DNA of 64,000 bases from Paenibacillus silvae (GCF_014639235.1 NZ_BMFU01000012.1:62001-126000), one strand, 5' to 3'. Counted from the stretch's first letter, positions 35,633 through 45,008 are shown. Numbers and translations are program-made. Notes: generated by a model not told the origin, from the letters alone.

Positions 35633-35875
35633 TTACTTGGAAACCACCGTAACAATAATAGCCAAGATCATAAATCCTGCACCAAGTACCACCGTTGCAC
35701 GTTGCAAGAAAAGATCCAGTCCGCGCGCTTTCGTTTTACCGAAAAGATGTTCCGCACCACCGGAGATGGCACCCGCCAAACCAGCGCTTTTTCCGTGCTG
35801 CAGCAATACTACAGTGATTAGACCGATCGAGAAAACAACGAGCAGCAATTTCAAAGCAATATCCATTCTTTCCAC
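35633..35875 (-). CDS. secG: Preprotein translocase subunit SecG
   Basis: An 80-aa protein with two membrane segments (ALKLLLVVFSIGLITVVLLQ and VVLGAGFMILAIIVTVVS) and the family loop HGKSAGLAGAISGGAEHLFG. Non-essential partner of SecYE that assists protein export. Located between rnr and eno. Confidence 0.95.
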   Translation of the reverse strand: MERMDIALKLLLVVFSIGLITVVLLQHGKSAGLAGAISGGAEHLFGKTKARGLDLFLQRATVVLGAGFMILAIIVTVVSK

Positions 35876-36002
35876 CTCCTACCCATGTGGGCATAACATC
35901 TCACCATAAAAACAGTTACTATAATTGTAGCATAGCAACGGGTTTGATACAAGTAGTACACGGCAGACGTTTTCCCGGATATTTAACTCTGCCTTTCCAA
36001 AG

Positions 36003-36030
36003 AAAAAGACAAGCCGGTCACCCGGCTTGC
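36003..36030 (-). terminator. Terminator after eno
   Basis: Stem CAAGCCGG / CCGGCTTG with 4-nt loop followed by TCTTTTTCTTT on the minus strand; ends the glycolytic operon. Confidence 0.92.
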
Positions 36031-36051
36031 CTAAAAAGCTGTGAATACAGC

Positions 36052-37338
36052 TTATTTTTTAAGGTTGTAGAAGCCTTTAAGACCGATGTATTGAGCGCGT
36101 GTATCCAGTTGATCCTCGATGCGGAGCAATTGGTTGTACTTCGCGATACGGTCTGTACGGGAAGGAGCACCTGTTTTGATCTGTCCAGCGTTTGTTGCAA
36201 CCGCGATGTCTGCGATTGTGCTATCTTCGGACTCACCGGAACGGTGGGAGATAACAGCTGTGTATCCTGCACGTTTAGCCATTTCGATTGCATCGAAAGT
36301 TTCAGTCAGCGTACCGATTTGGTTAACTTTGATCAGGATGGAGTTACCGATACCTTTTTCAATACCTTGGGACAGACGCTCTGTGTTTGTTACGAACAAG
36401 TCATCACCAACGAGTTGAACTTTGTCTCCCAATTTCTCAGTGAGCAATTTCCAACCTTCCCAGTCGTCTTCGGACATACCGTCTTCGATTGTGATGATCG
36501 GGTACTTCTCAACCCATGAAGCCAACAGGTCAACATACTCAGCGGAAGTGTAAGATTTGCCTTCGCCAGCGAGTGTGTATTTACCATCTTTGTAGAACTC
36601 AGTAGAAGCAACGTCCATACCCAGGAATACGTCAACGCCTGGTTTGTAACCTGCTTTTTCGATTGCTTCGATGATTGTAGTGATCGCTTCTTCATTGGAA
36701 CCCAGGTTTGGAGCGAAACCACCTTCGTCACCTACAGCTGTGTTCAAGCCTTTGGAGCTCAGTACGGATTTCAGGTTGTGGAAGATCTCTGCGCCAACGC
36801 GAAGAGCTTCTTTGAATGTTGGTGCGCCAACTGGCAGTACCATGAACTCTTGTACGTCGATGTTGTTGTCCGCGTGCTCACCACCGTTGATGATGTTCAT
36901 CATTGGAACTGGCAGAGTTTTCGCGTTGAATCCGCCCAGGTAAACATACAGTGGAACTTCCAAAGCGTCAGCAGCTGCGCGAGCTACTGCCATGGATACA
37001 GCCAGAATTGCGTTTGCACCCAATTTACCTTTGTTTGGTGTACCGTCCAGAGCGATCATCATTTTGTCGATGCCCAGTTGATCCAAAGCGTCCATACCGA
37101 TAACTTCTGGAGCGATAACTTCATTTACGTTTTTAACAGCTTGCAGTACGCCTTTACCGAGGTAACGGGATTTGTCACCATCGCGAAGCTCAACCGCTTC
37201 GTGGGCACCAGTAGATGCACCAGATGGAACGATTGCGCGTCCGAGTGCGCCGGACTCCAGATATACTTCAACTTCAACTGTAGGGTTACCGCGGGAGTCA
37301 AGGACTTCGCGTGCGTACACGTCAGTAATAATAGTCAT
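36052..37338 (-). CDS. eno: Enolase
   Basis: A 428-aa enzyme converting 2-phosphoglycerate to phosphoenolpyruvate. Motifs: SGASTGAHEAVELRDGD (N-terminal loop), GDEGGFAPN, IEDGMSEDDWEGWK, VGDDLFVTN, KVNQIGTLTE (catalytic Lys) and SHRSGESED. Full length. AAAGGAG precedes the ATG. Last gene of the glycolytic cluster, 243 bp after gpmI. Confidence 0.98.
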   Translation of the reverse strand: MTIITDVYAREVLDSRGNPTVEVEVYLESGALGRAIVPSGASTGAHEAVELRDGDKSRYLGKGVLQAVKNVNEVIAPEVIGMDALDQLGIDKMMIALDGTPNKGKLGANAILAVSMAVARAAADALEVPLYVYLGGFNAKTLPVPMMNIINGGEHADNNIDVQEFMVLPVGAPTFKEALRVGAEIFHNLKSVLSSKGLNTAVGDEGGFAPNLGSNEEAITTIIEAIEKAGYKPGVDVFLGMDVASTEFYKDGKYTLAGEGKSYTSAEYVDLLASWVEKYPIITIEDGMSEDDWEGWKLLTEKLGDKVQLVGDDLFVTNTERLSQGIEKGIGNSILIKVNQIGTLTETFDAIEMAKRAGYTAVISHRSGESEDSTIADIAVATNAGQIKTGAPSRTDRIAKYNQLLRIEDQLDTRAQYIGLKGFYNLKK

Positions 37339-37581
37339 GAGTGATAGTCTCCTTTAATTTTAAGTTTATTTAAAATCAGGACCACTTGTGTTTCCCCATA
37401 TCCACTTCGTCAGCAGAATCGTCCTCCGATCGCTGTTATCCCCGGATTCCTTTGAACTTATTTTCATAAGCTGGAATCCTGTGATAAAGGCGAACGCTAA
37501 CGCTTCTTCAGACCATTTCTGCTGCCTTCGTTTCGAGGTAAACGCCAAACTTCCCGATTTCATATATAGTGGCTGTGCAAC

Positions 37582-39126
37582 TTATTTGCGGGAAGCAATA
37601 ACGGATGTACCTGTCATTTCTTCCGGCTTAGGCAATTGCATCAGGTCAAGAATGGTTGGAGCGATGTCGGCCAGAATTCCGCCTTCACGCAGCGTTACGT
37701 TCGGATCTGTAACGATAAATGGAACCGGGTTTGTTGTATGAGCTGTGAACGGACGTCCTTGCTCATCAAACACCATATCCGCGTTACCGTGATCCGCAGT
37801 AATCAGTACCACGCCGCCTTTGGCAAGAACTGCGTCTACGACACGGCCCATGCACTCATCTGTAACTTCAACCGCTTTGATCGTTGGCTCCAGCATTCCG
37901 GAGTGTCCAACCATGTCAGGGTTAGCAAAGTTCAGGATGATTGCGTCGTGTTTATCTGCTTCGATCTCACGAACCGCTGCATCCGCAACTTCATAAGCAC
38001 TCATCTCTGGCTGCAAATCATAGGTTGCAACCTTAGGCGAGTTGATCAGCACGCGAGTTTCGCCCGGAAGCTCTACGTCACGGCCGCCGCTGAAGAAGAA
38101 GGTTACGTGCGGGTATTTCTCGGTTTCTGCAATGCGCAGTTGTTTTTTGTTGTTCTGTACCAGCACTTCGCCCAGGGTATTGTCGAGGTTCTTCGGCTCA
38201 TAAGCCACATAACCCTCAACTGTCTCACTGAACAGCGTCAAGCACACAAAGTGCAGGCCCACAGGGAACTTCGGTCCACGGTCAAAACCGCGGAAATCGG
38301 AGTTGGTGAACACTTGTGACAACTGGATTGCACGGTCAGGACGGAAGTTAAGGAATACAACGGAATCGCCGCTTTCCACCAAACCTACCGGCTCACCATC
38401 CGCTTTAACGATAACCGTTGGTTCAACGAACTCGTCAAATACGGATTTCTCATATGATTCTTCAACCGCTTTGAGCGGATCAGTGTATTTCGGTCCATCG
38501 CCATAAACGATGGCGCGGTAAGATTTCTCTACACGCTCCCAGCGTTTGTCACGGTCCATTGCATAATAGCGACCTTGGACTGTAGCGATTTTCCCTACAC
38601 CAACCTCATCAATTTTAGCGATCAGCTTCTGCATGAAGTCTTTACCGCTGTCCGGCATAACATCGCGGCCATCCAGGAAGGCATGAATATATACTTCGTT
38701 CATTTCTTCTTTTTTAGCCAGATCCAGCATAGCGAACAGGTGGTCGATGTGGCTATGTACGCCACCATCGGACAACAAGCCGTAGAGATGAAGCTTTTTA
38801 CCGTTCTGCTTCGCTTCGCGCACCGCTTTGACAAGTGTTTCATTGTCATAAAACTCGCCGTCACGAATGGATTTGGAGATACGGGTCAAATCCTGATATA
38901 CGATCCGGCCGGCACCAATGTTCAGGTGACCTACCTCGGAATTCCCCATCTGGCCTTCTGGCAAACCTACAGCTTCACCGCAAGCAGTCAGTGTTGTATG
39001 TGGGAACTGGCTCATGAAACGGTCATAGTTCGGTTTTTTGGCTTGCGCTACCGCATTGCCTTCCACCGTGTTCCGCAGACCGAAGCCGTCCATAATGATC
39101 AGTGCTACAGGTTTTGGAGCTGTCAT
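37582..39126 (-). CDS. gpmI: 2,3-bisphosphoglycerate-independent phosphoglycerate mutase
   Basis: A 514-aa metalloenzyme of the alkaline phosphatase superfamily. Starts MTAPKPVALIIMDGFGLR (metal Asp); active-site Ser in MGNSEVGHLNIGAGR; ITADHGNADMV and GHSGMLEPT carry further metal ligands. Interconverts 3- and 2-phosphoglycerate. Only one base separates it from tpiA. Confidence 0.98.
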   Translation of the reverse strand: MTAPKPVALIIMDGFGLRNTVEGNAVAQAKKPNYDRFMSQFPHTTLTACGEAVGLPEGQMGNSEVGHLNIGAGRIVYQDLTRISKSIRDGEFYDNETLVKAVREAKQNGKKLHLYGLLSDGGVHSHIDHLFAMLDLAKKEEMNEVYIHAFLDGRDVMPDSGKDFMQKLIAKIDEVGVGKIATVQGRYYAMDRDKRWERVEKSYRAIVYGDGPKYTDPLKAVEESYEKSVFDEFVEPTVIVKADGEPVGLVESGDSVVFLNFRPDRAIQLSQVFTNSDFRGFDRGPKFPVGLHFVCLTLFSETVEGYVAYEPKNLDNTLGEVLVQNNKKQLRIAETEKYPHVTFFFSGGRDVELPGETRVLINSPKVATYDLQPEMSAYEVADAAVREIEADKHDAIILNFANPDMVGHSGMLEPTIKAVEVTDECMGRVVDAVLAKGGVVLITADHGNADMVFDEQGRPFTAHTTNPVPFIVTDPNVTLREGGILADIAPTILDLMQLPKPEEMTGTSVIASRK

Positions 39127-39127
39127 C

Positions 39128-39880
39128 TTACTTCGCCCCCTCAACAAGTGCGATGAACGAAGCCGGTTGCAAGCTGGCACCGCCAACAAGTGCGCCGTCG
39201 ATGTCGCTTTGTCCGAGGTATTCTGTTACGTTTTCCGGTTTCACGCTGCCGCCGTATTGAATACGAACTGCATTTGCAACCTTCTCGTTGTACAGATCCT
39301 TCACCAGCGTGCGGATGTAAGCAATAACTTCATTCGCATCCTGGGATGTGGAGGATTTGCCTGTACCAATCGCCCAGATTGGCTCATAAGCGATAACCAC
39401 TTGTGCTGCTTGCTCAGCAGTCAAGCCTGCCAGAGCTGCTTCAGTTTGTACTTTGCATACGTCTTTTGTTTGGTTCGCTTCACGCTCTTCAAGCGTTTCA
39501 CCAAGACAGAAGATTGGAGTCAATCCATGACGGAATGCTGCATGCAGCTTTTTATTGACAGTCTCATCGGTTTCCGCAAAATATTGACGGCGCTCCGAGT
39601 GACCGATAATCACGTAATCTACACCCAGTTCTTTCAGCATAACACCGCTGATTTCACCAGTGAATGCACCGTTGTCTTCGAAGTGAAGATTTTGTGCTCC
39701 GATTTTGATGCTAGTGCCTTTCACAGCCTCTACCAGGGATGGCAGATTTGTAAAAGGTGCGCAGATTACCGTTTCCACGCCTTCGACTTCCGCTTTTCCT
39801 TTAACTTCCTGAATGAAGTCATTGGATTCGGAAACCGTTTTGAACATTTTCCAGTTACCCGCGATAATTGGTGTTCTCAT
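39128..39880 (-). CDS. tpiA: Triosephosphate isomerase
   Basis: A 250-aa TIM barrel starting MRTPIIAGNWKMFK after AAGGAG. Catalytic Lys in GNWKM, His in IIGHSERR and Glu in VIAYEPIWAIGTG. Interconverts DHAP and GAP. In the pgk-tpiA-gpmI run of the operon. Confidence 0.98.
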   Translation of the reverse strand: MRTPIIAGNWKMFKTVSESNDFIQEVKGKAEVEGVETVICAPFTNLPSLVEAVKGTSIKIGAQNLHFEDNGAFTGEISGVMLKELGVDYVIIGHSERRQYFAETDETVNKKLHAAFRHGLTPIFCLGETLEEREANQTKDVCKVQTEAALAGLTAEQAAQVVIAYEPIWAIGTGKSSTSQDANEVIAYIRTLVKDLYNEKVANAVRIQYGGSVKPENVTEYLGQSDIDGALVGGASLQPASFIALVEGAK

Positions 39881-39913
39881 TGGTTTCAACTCCTTCATGC
39901 TATAGCTTAAAGC

Positions 39914-41095
39914 TTACTTGTCGTTCAATGCAACTACGCCTGGAAGCTGTTTGCCTTCCATGAACTCGAGCGATGCACCGCCACCTGTGGAGATGTGGTC
40001 CATTTTGTCAGCCAGTTTGAACTTCTCAGCTGCTGCTGCAGAGTCGCCACCGCCGATGACTGTGTAAGCAGATGTTGTAGCACAAGCTTCTGCTACTGCA
40101 CGAGTACCATGGGAGAAAGGTTCGATTTCGAATACGCCCATTGGTCCGTTCCATACAACGAGTTTGGAGTTTTTAACAACGTCAGCATAGATCTCACGTG
40201 TTTTTGGACCGATGTCGATGCCTTCCCAATCTGCAGGAATGTCGCCAACTTCAACAATTTTAGTGTTTGCATCCGCACTGAAATCGTCAGAAATTACGAT
40301 ATCCACTGGCAGGTAGAAGTTTTTGCCCAGTTTTTTGGCTTTTTCGATGAAGCCCAGAGCAACATCCAGTTTGGACTCATCCAGCAGGGATTGACCTACT
40401 TCATAACCTTGAGCCTTCATGAATGTATAGGACAGACCGCCACCGATGATTACGTTGTCTGCAATGTTCAGCAGGTTGTCGATCACATCGATTTTGTCTT
40501 TAACTTTGGAACCACCGATGATCGCTGTGAAAGGACGCTCAGGGTTGGACAATGCTTTACCCAACACGTCCAGCTCTTTCTCCATCAACAAACCGGATAC
40601 TGCCGGCAGCAAGTGAGCGATTCCTTCTGTTGAAGCATGTGCTCTGTGAGCCGCACCAAATGCATCGTTAACGAATACGTCAGCCAGCTCAGCAAATTGT
40701 TTAGCCAGTTCCGGATCGTTTTTCTCTTCACCTGCGTGGAAACGAACGTTCTCAAGCAACAATACGTCGCCATCGTTCATTGCCACGATTTGAGCTTTAA
40801 CCGCTTCGCCAACGGAATCATCCGCTTTAACAACCGTTTTGCCGAGCAATTCGGACAAACGCTCTGCAGCTGGAGTCAAACGCATAGATTCAACAACTTC
40901 GCCTTTTGGACGACCCATGTGGCTTGCCAGGATGACTTTAGCACCTTTTTCGATCAGGTAGTTAATCGTTGGCAGTGTTGCACGAATACGTTTGTCATCT
41001 GTAATTTTACCATCTTCGAGCGGCACATTGAAATCTACGCGCACGAATGCCCGTTTTCCATTCAATTCGATATCACGTACACTTTTTTTGTTCAT
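39914..41095 (-). CDS. pgk: Phosphoglycerate kinase
   Basis: A 393-aa enzyme starting MNKKSVRDIELNGKRAFVRV after GGAGG. Motifs: RVDFNVPLEDGKITDDKRIR, SHMGRPKG, and the nucleotide-binding GGGDSAAAAEKF. Makes ATP from 1,3-bisphosphoglycerate. Separated from gap by 149 bp that contain a strong hairpin at 41196-41228. Confidence 0.98.
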   Translation of the reverse strand: MNKKSVRDIELNGKRAFVRVDFNVPLEDGKITDDKRIRATLPTINYLIEKGAKVILASHMGRPKGEVVESMRLTPAAERLSELLGKTVVKADDSVGEAVKAQIVAMNDGDVLLLENVRFHAGEEKNDPELAKQFAELADVFVNDAFGAAHRAHASTEGIAHLLPAVSGLLMEKELDVLGKALSNPERPFTAIIGGSKVKDKIDVIDNLLNIADNVIIGGGLSYTFMKAQGYEVGQSLLDESKLDVALGFIEKAKKLGKNFYLPVDIVISDDFSADANTKIVEVGDIPADWEGIDIGPKTREIYADVVKNSKLVVWNGPMGVFEIEPFSHGTRAVAEACATTSAYTVIGGGDSAAAAEKFKLADKMDHISTGGGASLEFMEGKQLPGVVALNDK

Positions 41096-41195
41096 CTCTA
41101 TTTCCTCCGCACCCATGTATTTGGTGGACTTTCAAGGCTCTCATCCCTTGTCAGCCCTGGTGTTCATGAGAAATTTGCAAAAGTTTCATATATAA

Positions 41196-41228
41196 AGAGC
41201 GGAAACAATGGCAATCTGTTTCCGCTCT
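41196..41228 (-). terminator. Hairpin between gap and pgk (attenuator-like)
   Basis: 12-bp perfect stem AGAGCGGAAACA / TGTTTCCGCTCT with 9-nt loop, followed on the minus strand by TTTATATATG rather than a clean T-run. It could be a leaky terminator or an mRNA-stabilising end that lets gap be expressed above the downstream genes. Confidence 0.55.
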
Positions 41229-41244
41229 ATGTTATTTCAAGTTA

Positions 41245-42252
41245 TTACTTGATCATTTTTGCAAAGTGCTCCAATGTGCGAACCAGTTGAGCTGTGTAGG
41301 ACATTTCGTTGTCATACCAAGCTACAGTTTTAACCAGTTGTTGGTCGCCCACTGTCAGAACTTTAGTTTGAGTCGCATCGAACAGGGAACCGTAAGTGAT
41401 ACCTACGATGTCGGAAGATACGATTTCGTCTTCAGTGTATCCGAAAGTTTGTGGATCGGAAGCTTCTTTCATAGCCGCGTTAACTTCGTCAGCTGTTACT
41501 TTTTTACCAAGAACAGTTACCAGCTCAGTCAGGGAACCTGTTGGTGTTGGTACGCGTTGAGCTGCACCATCCAATTTGCCTTGCAGTTCAGGGATAACCA
41601 GACCGATTGCTTTAGCAGCACCAGTTGTGTTAGGGATGATGTTTTCAGCTGCTGCGCGAGCACGACGGAAGTCACCTTTAGGGTGTGGAGCATCCAAAGT
41701 GTTTTGGTCGCCAGTGTAAGCGTGAATTGTAGTCATCAAACCTTGAACGATTCCGAATTTGTCTTGCAGTGTTTTTGCCATAGGAGCCAGGCAGTTTGTT
41801 GTGCAAGATGCGCCGGAGATTACAGTTTCAGTTCCATCAAGGATGTCATGGTTTACGTTGTAAACGATGGTTTTCATGTCGCCAGTAGCTGGTGCGGAGA
41901 TAACGACTTTCTTAGCTCCACCTTTCAAGTGTTTCTCAGCAGCTTCTTTTGTTGTGAAGAAACCAGTACATTCCAGAACGATATCTACACCCAGGTCTCC
42001 CCAAGGCAGTTCTTCAGGGTTGCGGTTAGCGAGTACTTTAACTTCTTTGCCGTTCACTTTGAAGAAGCCGTCGTGTACTTCAACATCGCCGTCAAAGCGA
42101 CCTTGAGTTGTATCATATTTGAGCAAATGAGCCAGCATTTTAGCGTCAGTCAAGTCGTTGATTGCTACTACTTCAATGCCCTCTACATTTTGAATACGGC
42201 GGAATGCCAAGCGACCGATACGTCCAAAACCGTTAATACCTACTTTAATCAT
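41245..42252 (-). CDS. gap: Glyceraldehyde-3-phosphate dehydrogenase
   Basis: A 335-aa NAD-dependent enzyme. Rossmann start KVGINGFGRIGRLAFRRI, catalytic Cys in SGASCTTNCLAP, and HAYTGDQ. RBS GGGAGGAA precedes the ATG. It follows cggR by 125 bp, the B. subtilis cggR-gapA arrangement, so it is expected to be induced by sugars via CggR. Confidence 0.98.
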   Translation of the reverse strand: MIKVGINGFGRIGRLAFRRIQNVEGIEVVAINDLTDAKMLAHLLKYDTTQGRFDGDVEVHDGFFKVNGKEVKVLANRNPEELPWGDLGVDIVLECTGFFTTKEAAEKHLKGGAKKVVISAPATGDMKTIVYNVNHDILDGTETVISGASCTTNCLAPMAKTLQDKFGIVQGLMTTIHAYTGDQNTLDAPHPKGDFRRARAAAENIIPNTTGAAKAIGLVIPELQGKLDGAAQRVPTPTGSLTELVTVLGKKVTADEVNAAMKEASDPQTFGYTEDEIVSSDIVGITYGSLFDATQTKVLTVGDQQLVKTVAWYDNEMSYTAQLVRTLEHFAKMIK

Positions 42253-42308
42253 GAGTAAGTTCCTCCCAAGTTTTGATTGATTTTTATGAAACTTATATAT
42301 TCAAGACA

Positions 42309-42324
42309 GACGGTGAAGTCCGTC
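42309..42324 (-). other. Small hairpin in the cggR-gap spacer
   Basis: Stem GACGG / CCGTC with 6-nt loop in the cggR-gap spacer. In B. subtilis the cggR-gapA transcript is processed in this region; this may be the equivalent stabilising stem. Inference only. Confidence 0.3.
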
Positions 42325-42377
42325 AAGACAACAAGAGTTGTGTTGAAAATAAAACCATTTCAGCTCTGAAAATGGAA

Positions 42378-43403
42378 TCATTCCATTTCCGCGACAATGA
42401 TTTTGGCCGCAGCCTCATCAATAATCAGAATATCCTCCTGCCCGAACCGCAGTACGGAATGAATGGCAGCTGCCTTGCTTGTGCCACCCGCAATGCCGAT
42501 CACCACATCGGTGCGTTCGATATCCTGAAGCCGCATCCCCAGTGTAAGCATGGTATGTACCACCTCACCCTGATCGTTGAAATAATACCCGAAAGACTCC
42601 GATACAGCGCCCTGCTCCTGAAGTTCGTCAATAATCTCCGGGGCAAGCTTGCGTCTCTTCGCCATTTCTACCGCATCACCGATGCCGTGAATAACGATGC
42701 GTGATTGCCTGATCAGCTGCAAAATCTCCTGAACACTCGGGTCCTGAAGCAGTGATTCATAGGCATGGTCACTAAGCAAATCCGGTACATGCAGAAGTTT
42801 GTACTGAGCTCCTGCCCGCTTTGCCATCGTGGATGCAATCGTATTTGCTTGAATTTCAAGACTTTCTCCCAGTCCGCCACGGGCTGGTACAAACCAGACA
42901 CCCTTGAGCGAAGTGGGTGGTGTGAGCTGTTCTGCAACTTCGGCCGTTGTTGATCCGCCTGTGACGGCTACAACGTCGTTGTCATTCATAACGCTGCCGA
43001 GAGCCTTCGCTCCGGCCCTTCCCAGTTCTCTCTTGGCAAAAGGAGATACGTCCGAATCGCCAGGAACTACGACTACCTTTTGCAGGCCGTAGGCTTGCTT
43101 GATTCGCTCTTCCAGCTCGGATAATCCGAACAGCTCTTTTGCGACAGGCTCCAACTGCTGCAGCAACTCATAACCCGCCTCACTGATCTTCATGCCGGCA
43201 CTGTCAATTTCGATAAGTCCCTGAGCCTTTAACAGATCGGTCTCAGCTCTCAGAACCCGCTCGGTCATCTGCATGGAATTGGCTAACGTTCTCCGTCCGA
43301 TCACATCCGATAACATGATCTGCTGCAGAATCGTATAGCGCTTCTTCAAGACATCCATGAGATCGGGCAGAAGCTGCTTTTGCACTTCTAAAATCGTTCG
43401 CAT
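42378..43403 (-). CDS. cggR: Central glycolytic genes regulator CggR
   Basis: A 341-aa SorC/DeoR-family repressor. Start ATG 43403 (MRTILEVQKQLLPDL) follows GGGAG and fits the length of B. subtilis CggR; an ATG 14 codons earlier has no good ribosome site. N-terminal winged helix (IGRRTLANSMQMTERVLRAE), then a sugar-phosphate-binding domain (VAVTGGSTTAEVA, GIAGGTSKAAAI). It represses its own operon until fructose-1,6-bisphosphate binds. Confidence 0.96.
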   Translation of the reverse strand: MRTILEVQKQLLPDLMDVLKKRYTILQQIMLSDVIGRRTLANSMQMTERVLRAETDLLKAQGLIEIDSAGMKISEAGYELLQQLEPVAKELFGLSELEERIKQAYGLQKVVVVPGDSDVSPFAKRELGRAGAKALGSVMNDNDVVAVTGGSTTAEVAEQLTPPTSLKGVWFVPARGGLGESLEIQANTIASTMAKRAGAQYKLLHVPDLLSDHAYESLLQDPSVQEILQLIRQSRIVIHGIGDAVEMAKRRKLAPEIIDELQEQGAVSESFGYYFNDQGEVVHTMLTLGMRLQDIERTDVVIGIAGGTSKAAAIHSVLRFGQEDILIIDEAAAKIIVAEME

Positions 43404-43456
43404 GCTTTCCACTCCCGCAAGCTTCTCGCTCCAAGCTTCTTTCATGGCCCTAAAAT

Positions 43457-43481
43457 GTCCCGGGTTAACTTTTTAAGTCCC
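43457..43481 (-). promoter_or_regulatory. CggR operator
   Basis: Two GGGAC direct repeats (minus strand) at 43457-43461 and 43477-43481, 20 bp apart, just downstream of the cggR promoter. Tandem CGGGAC-type half sites are what CggR binds in B. subtilis. Confidence 0.75.
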
Positions 43482-43487
43482 ACGTTT

Positions 43488-43516
43488 ATTCTACCTAAAA
43501 CTGACGCGATATGCAA
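43488..43516 (-). promoter_or_regulatory. Sigma-A promoter of the cggR operon
   Basis: Minus-strand -35 TTGCAT (43511-43516), 17-bp spacer, -10 TAGAAT (43488-43493), directly followed by the CggR operator. Confidence 0.8.
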
Positions 43517-43855
43517 GTGTTTCGATGGCTTATTTCGATACGTTTGCGGGCTTCTGTACGCGCCTATTTTCACAATCTCCGCACTTTCGTTATGGACACA
43601 ATGAGCTACCTCGAAGCTTCACATTGAATATGAGATGGTTTCACACCATACGATGAGATGCTTCGTACTACATATAGAAGAAAGGCGTCATTAACGTCTA
43701 TATGTGGCGCACTTTACTTTCTGGCAGGCATGTCCAAAGCTTCTTATAGCATGTACTCAACCAGACTTTATCCATTCTTCTTTATCATGATCATTTCGCA
43801 ATCAATTCAAACCACCTGCCGAATAAGTGAAACCATTGCCCTGCAAAGCAATGGC
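43517..43855. other. Gene-free gap between cggR and tRNA-Arg
   Basis: About 340 bp with no convincing ORF. It contains an inverted repeat ACATATAGA (43670-43678) / TCTATATGT (43697-43705) and a stem CCATTGC / GCAATGG near 43833-43854, neither with a T-run. Confidence 0.4.
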
Positions 43856-43884
43856 TTGCATTTCCCTACTCCATAGGCTATAAT
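43856..43884 (+). promoter_or_regulatory. Promoter of tRNA-Arg
   Basis: -35 TTGCAT (43856-43861), 17-bp spacer, consensus -10 TATAAT (43879-43884), 22 bp before the mature tRNA 5' end. Confidence 0.8.
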
Positions 43885-43906
43885 CATTATTGCTGTCACA
43901 TAATTT

Positions 43907-43981
43907 GCGCCCGTGGTCCAATGGATATGACGTAGGCCTCCGAAGCCTGAGATCCAAGTTCGATTCTTGGCGGGCGCGCCA
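43907..43981 (+). tRNA. tRNA-Arg (anticodon CCG)
   Basis: 75-nt cloverleaf: acceptor GCGCCCG / CGGGCGC, anticodon loop CTCCGAA giving CCG, T-arm CCAAGTTCGATTCTTGG, encoded CCA. Reads CGG codons. Confidence 0.96.
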
Positions 43982-44051
43982 CTTATTTTACAACAGCTCA
44001 TAATGCATTTAACCAACGAAACCGGAAAGGTTTCTTTTTTTTCAAAGTTAG

Positions 44052-44091
44052 TTTGACTTTCTTTGACTTTTTGTTTGAGATTGTTTATGAT
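44052..44091 (+). promoter_or_regulatory. clpP promoter with CtsR box
   Basis: TTTGACT-TTC-TTTGACT (44052-44068) is the reverse of the CtsR heptad repeat (AGTCAAA). It overlaps the -35 TTGACT (44063-44068), which is followed after 17 bp by -10 TATGAT (44086-44091). CtsR binding would block the promoter and release it under heat or protein stress. Confidence 0.85.
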
Positions 44092-44161
44092 GTGGTTAAT
44101 ACGGTAACAGTTTAAATATAAACACCAATTTAACATTTACATTTCCGAGGAGGTTTTTCAC

Positions 44162-44758
44162 GTGAGTTATATTCCAATGGTCGTTGAGCAGAGCAACCGG
44201 GGTGAGCGCGCCTATGATATTTATTCCAGATTGCTGAAGGATCGTATTATTTTCCTTGGCAGCGACGTGAATGACGTTGTGGCTAATGCCATCATGGCAC
44301 AGATGTTGTTCCTGGCAGCGGAAGATCCGGAGAAAGACATTCACTTATACATCAACAGCCCGGGCGGATCGATCACCGCGGGTATGGCCATCTACGATAC
44401 AATGCAATTCATCAAACCGGATGTATCTACCATCTGTGTAGGTATGGCGGCTTCTATGGGTGCATTCCTGCTGAACGCAGGGGCTAAAGGCAAACGTTTT
44501 GCGCTGCCGAACAGCGAAATCATGATTCACCAGCCGCTGGGTGGTGCACAAGGTCAAGCATCGGACATCGAGATTCGCGCACGCCGCATCTTGAAAATGC
44601 GTGATACGTTGAACCGCATCATCTCCGAGCGTACAGGCCAACCACTGGAACGCATCGAAAAAGATACAGATCGTGATTACTTCATGAGTGCTGCTGAAGC
44701 AGCCGATTACGGTATCATCGATAAAGTAATTCAAAACGTAGGCTCCCAAGGCATCTAA
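44162..44758 (+). CDS. clpP: ATP-dependent Clp protease proteolytic subunit
   Basis: A 198-aa serine protease with GTG start after GAGGAGG. Catalytic Ser in GMAASMGAFLL, His in MIHQPLGG, Asp in DTDRDYFMS. Forms a tetradecamer that degrades tmRNA-tagged and misfolded proteins delivered by ClpX/ClpC. Own CtsR-controlled promoter. Confidence 0.98.
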   Translation: MSYIPMVVEQSNRGERAYDIYSRLLKDRIIFLGSDVNDVVANAIMAQMLFLAAEDPEKDIHLYINSPGGSITAGMAIYDTMQFIKPDVSTICVGMAASMGAFLLNAGAKGKRFALPNSEIMIHQPLGGAQGQASDIEIRARRILKMRDTLNRIISERTGQPLERIEKDTDRDYFMSAAEAADYGIIDKVIQNVGSQGI

Positions 44759-44787
44759 GCTGCAGCCTGGAGGCATGCCGTTCCATA

Positions 44788-44829
44788 CACAGGGCGGATT
44801 CACCGATATATAGGTGAATCCGCCCTGTG
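44788..44829 (+). other. 17-bp perfect hairpin after clpP
   Basis: Perfect stem CACAGGGCGGATTCACC / GGTGAATCCGCCCTGTG with 8-nt loop but no following T-run, 30 bp beyond the clpP stop. It may protect the 3' end of the mRNA or act as a factor-dependent stop; the strong terminator 60 bp on is the main end. Confidence 0.7.
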
Positions 44830-44885
44830 CCATATTGATATGAACAGGCAATACCACCACCCGTTAACAGGGTGCATTGCCTGAC

Positions 44886-44932
44886 AAAGAGAAAACCCTC
44901 GTCACTTGAAACATGACGAGGGTTTTCTCTTT
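44886..44932. terminator. Bidirectional terminator
   Basis: 19-bp perfect stem AAAGAGAAAACCCTCGTCA / TGACGAGGGTTTTCTCTTT with 9-nt loop; A- and T-rich ends serve clpP (plus) and the gene at 45009 (minus). Confidence 0.92.
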
Positions 44933-45008
44933 ACCTTTTTCAAAAAGTATAAATGAATAAGGGCTCTTGATGTGGAGATGCGAATATACGTTTGTTCGAA
45001 ATGCCCGG

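Noticed and set aside
39038..39910. Plus-strand open frame opposite tpiA
   Set aside because: Shadow of the highly biased tpiA and gpmI reading frames; Cys/Phe-rich composition is typical of antisense frames.
41266..42258. Plus-strand 330-codon frame opposite gap
   Set aside because: Same reason: mirror of a strongly biased housekeeping gene.
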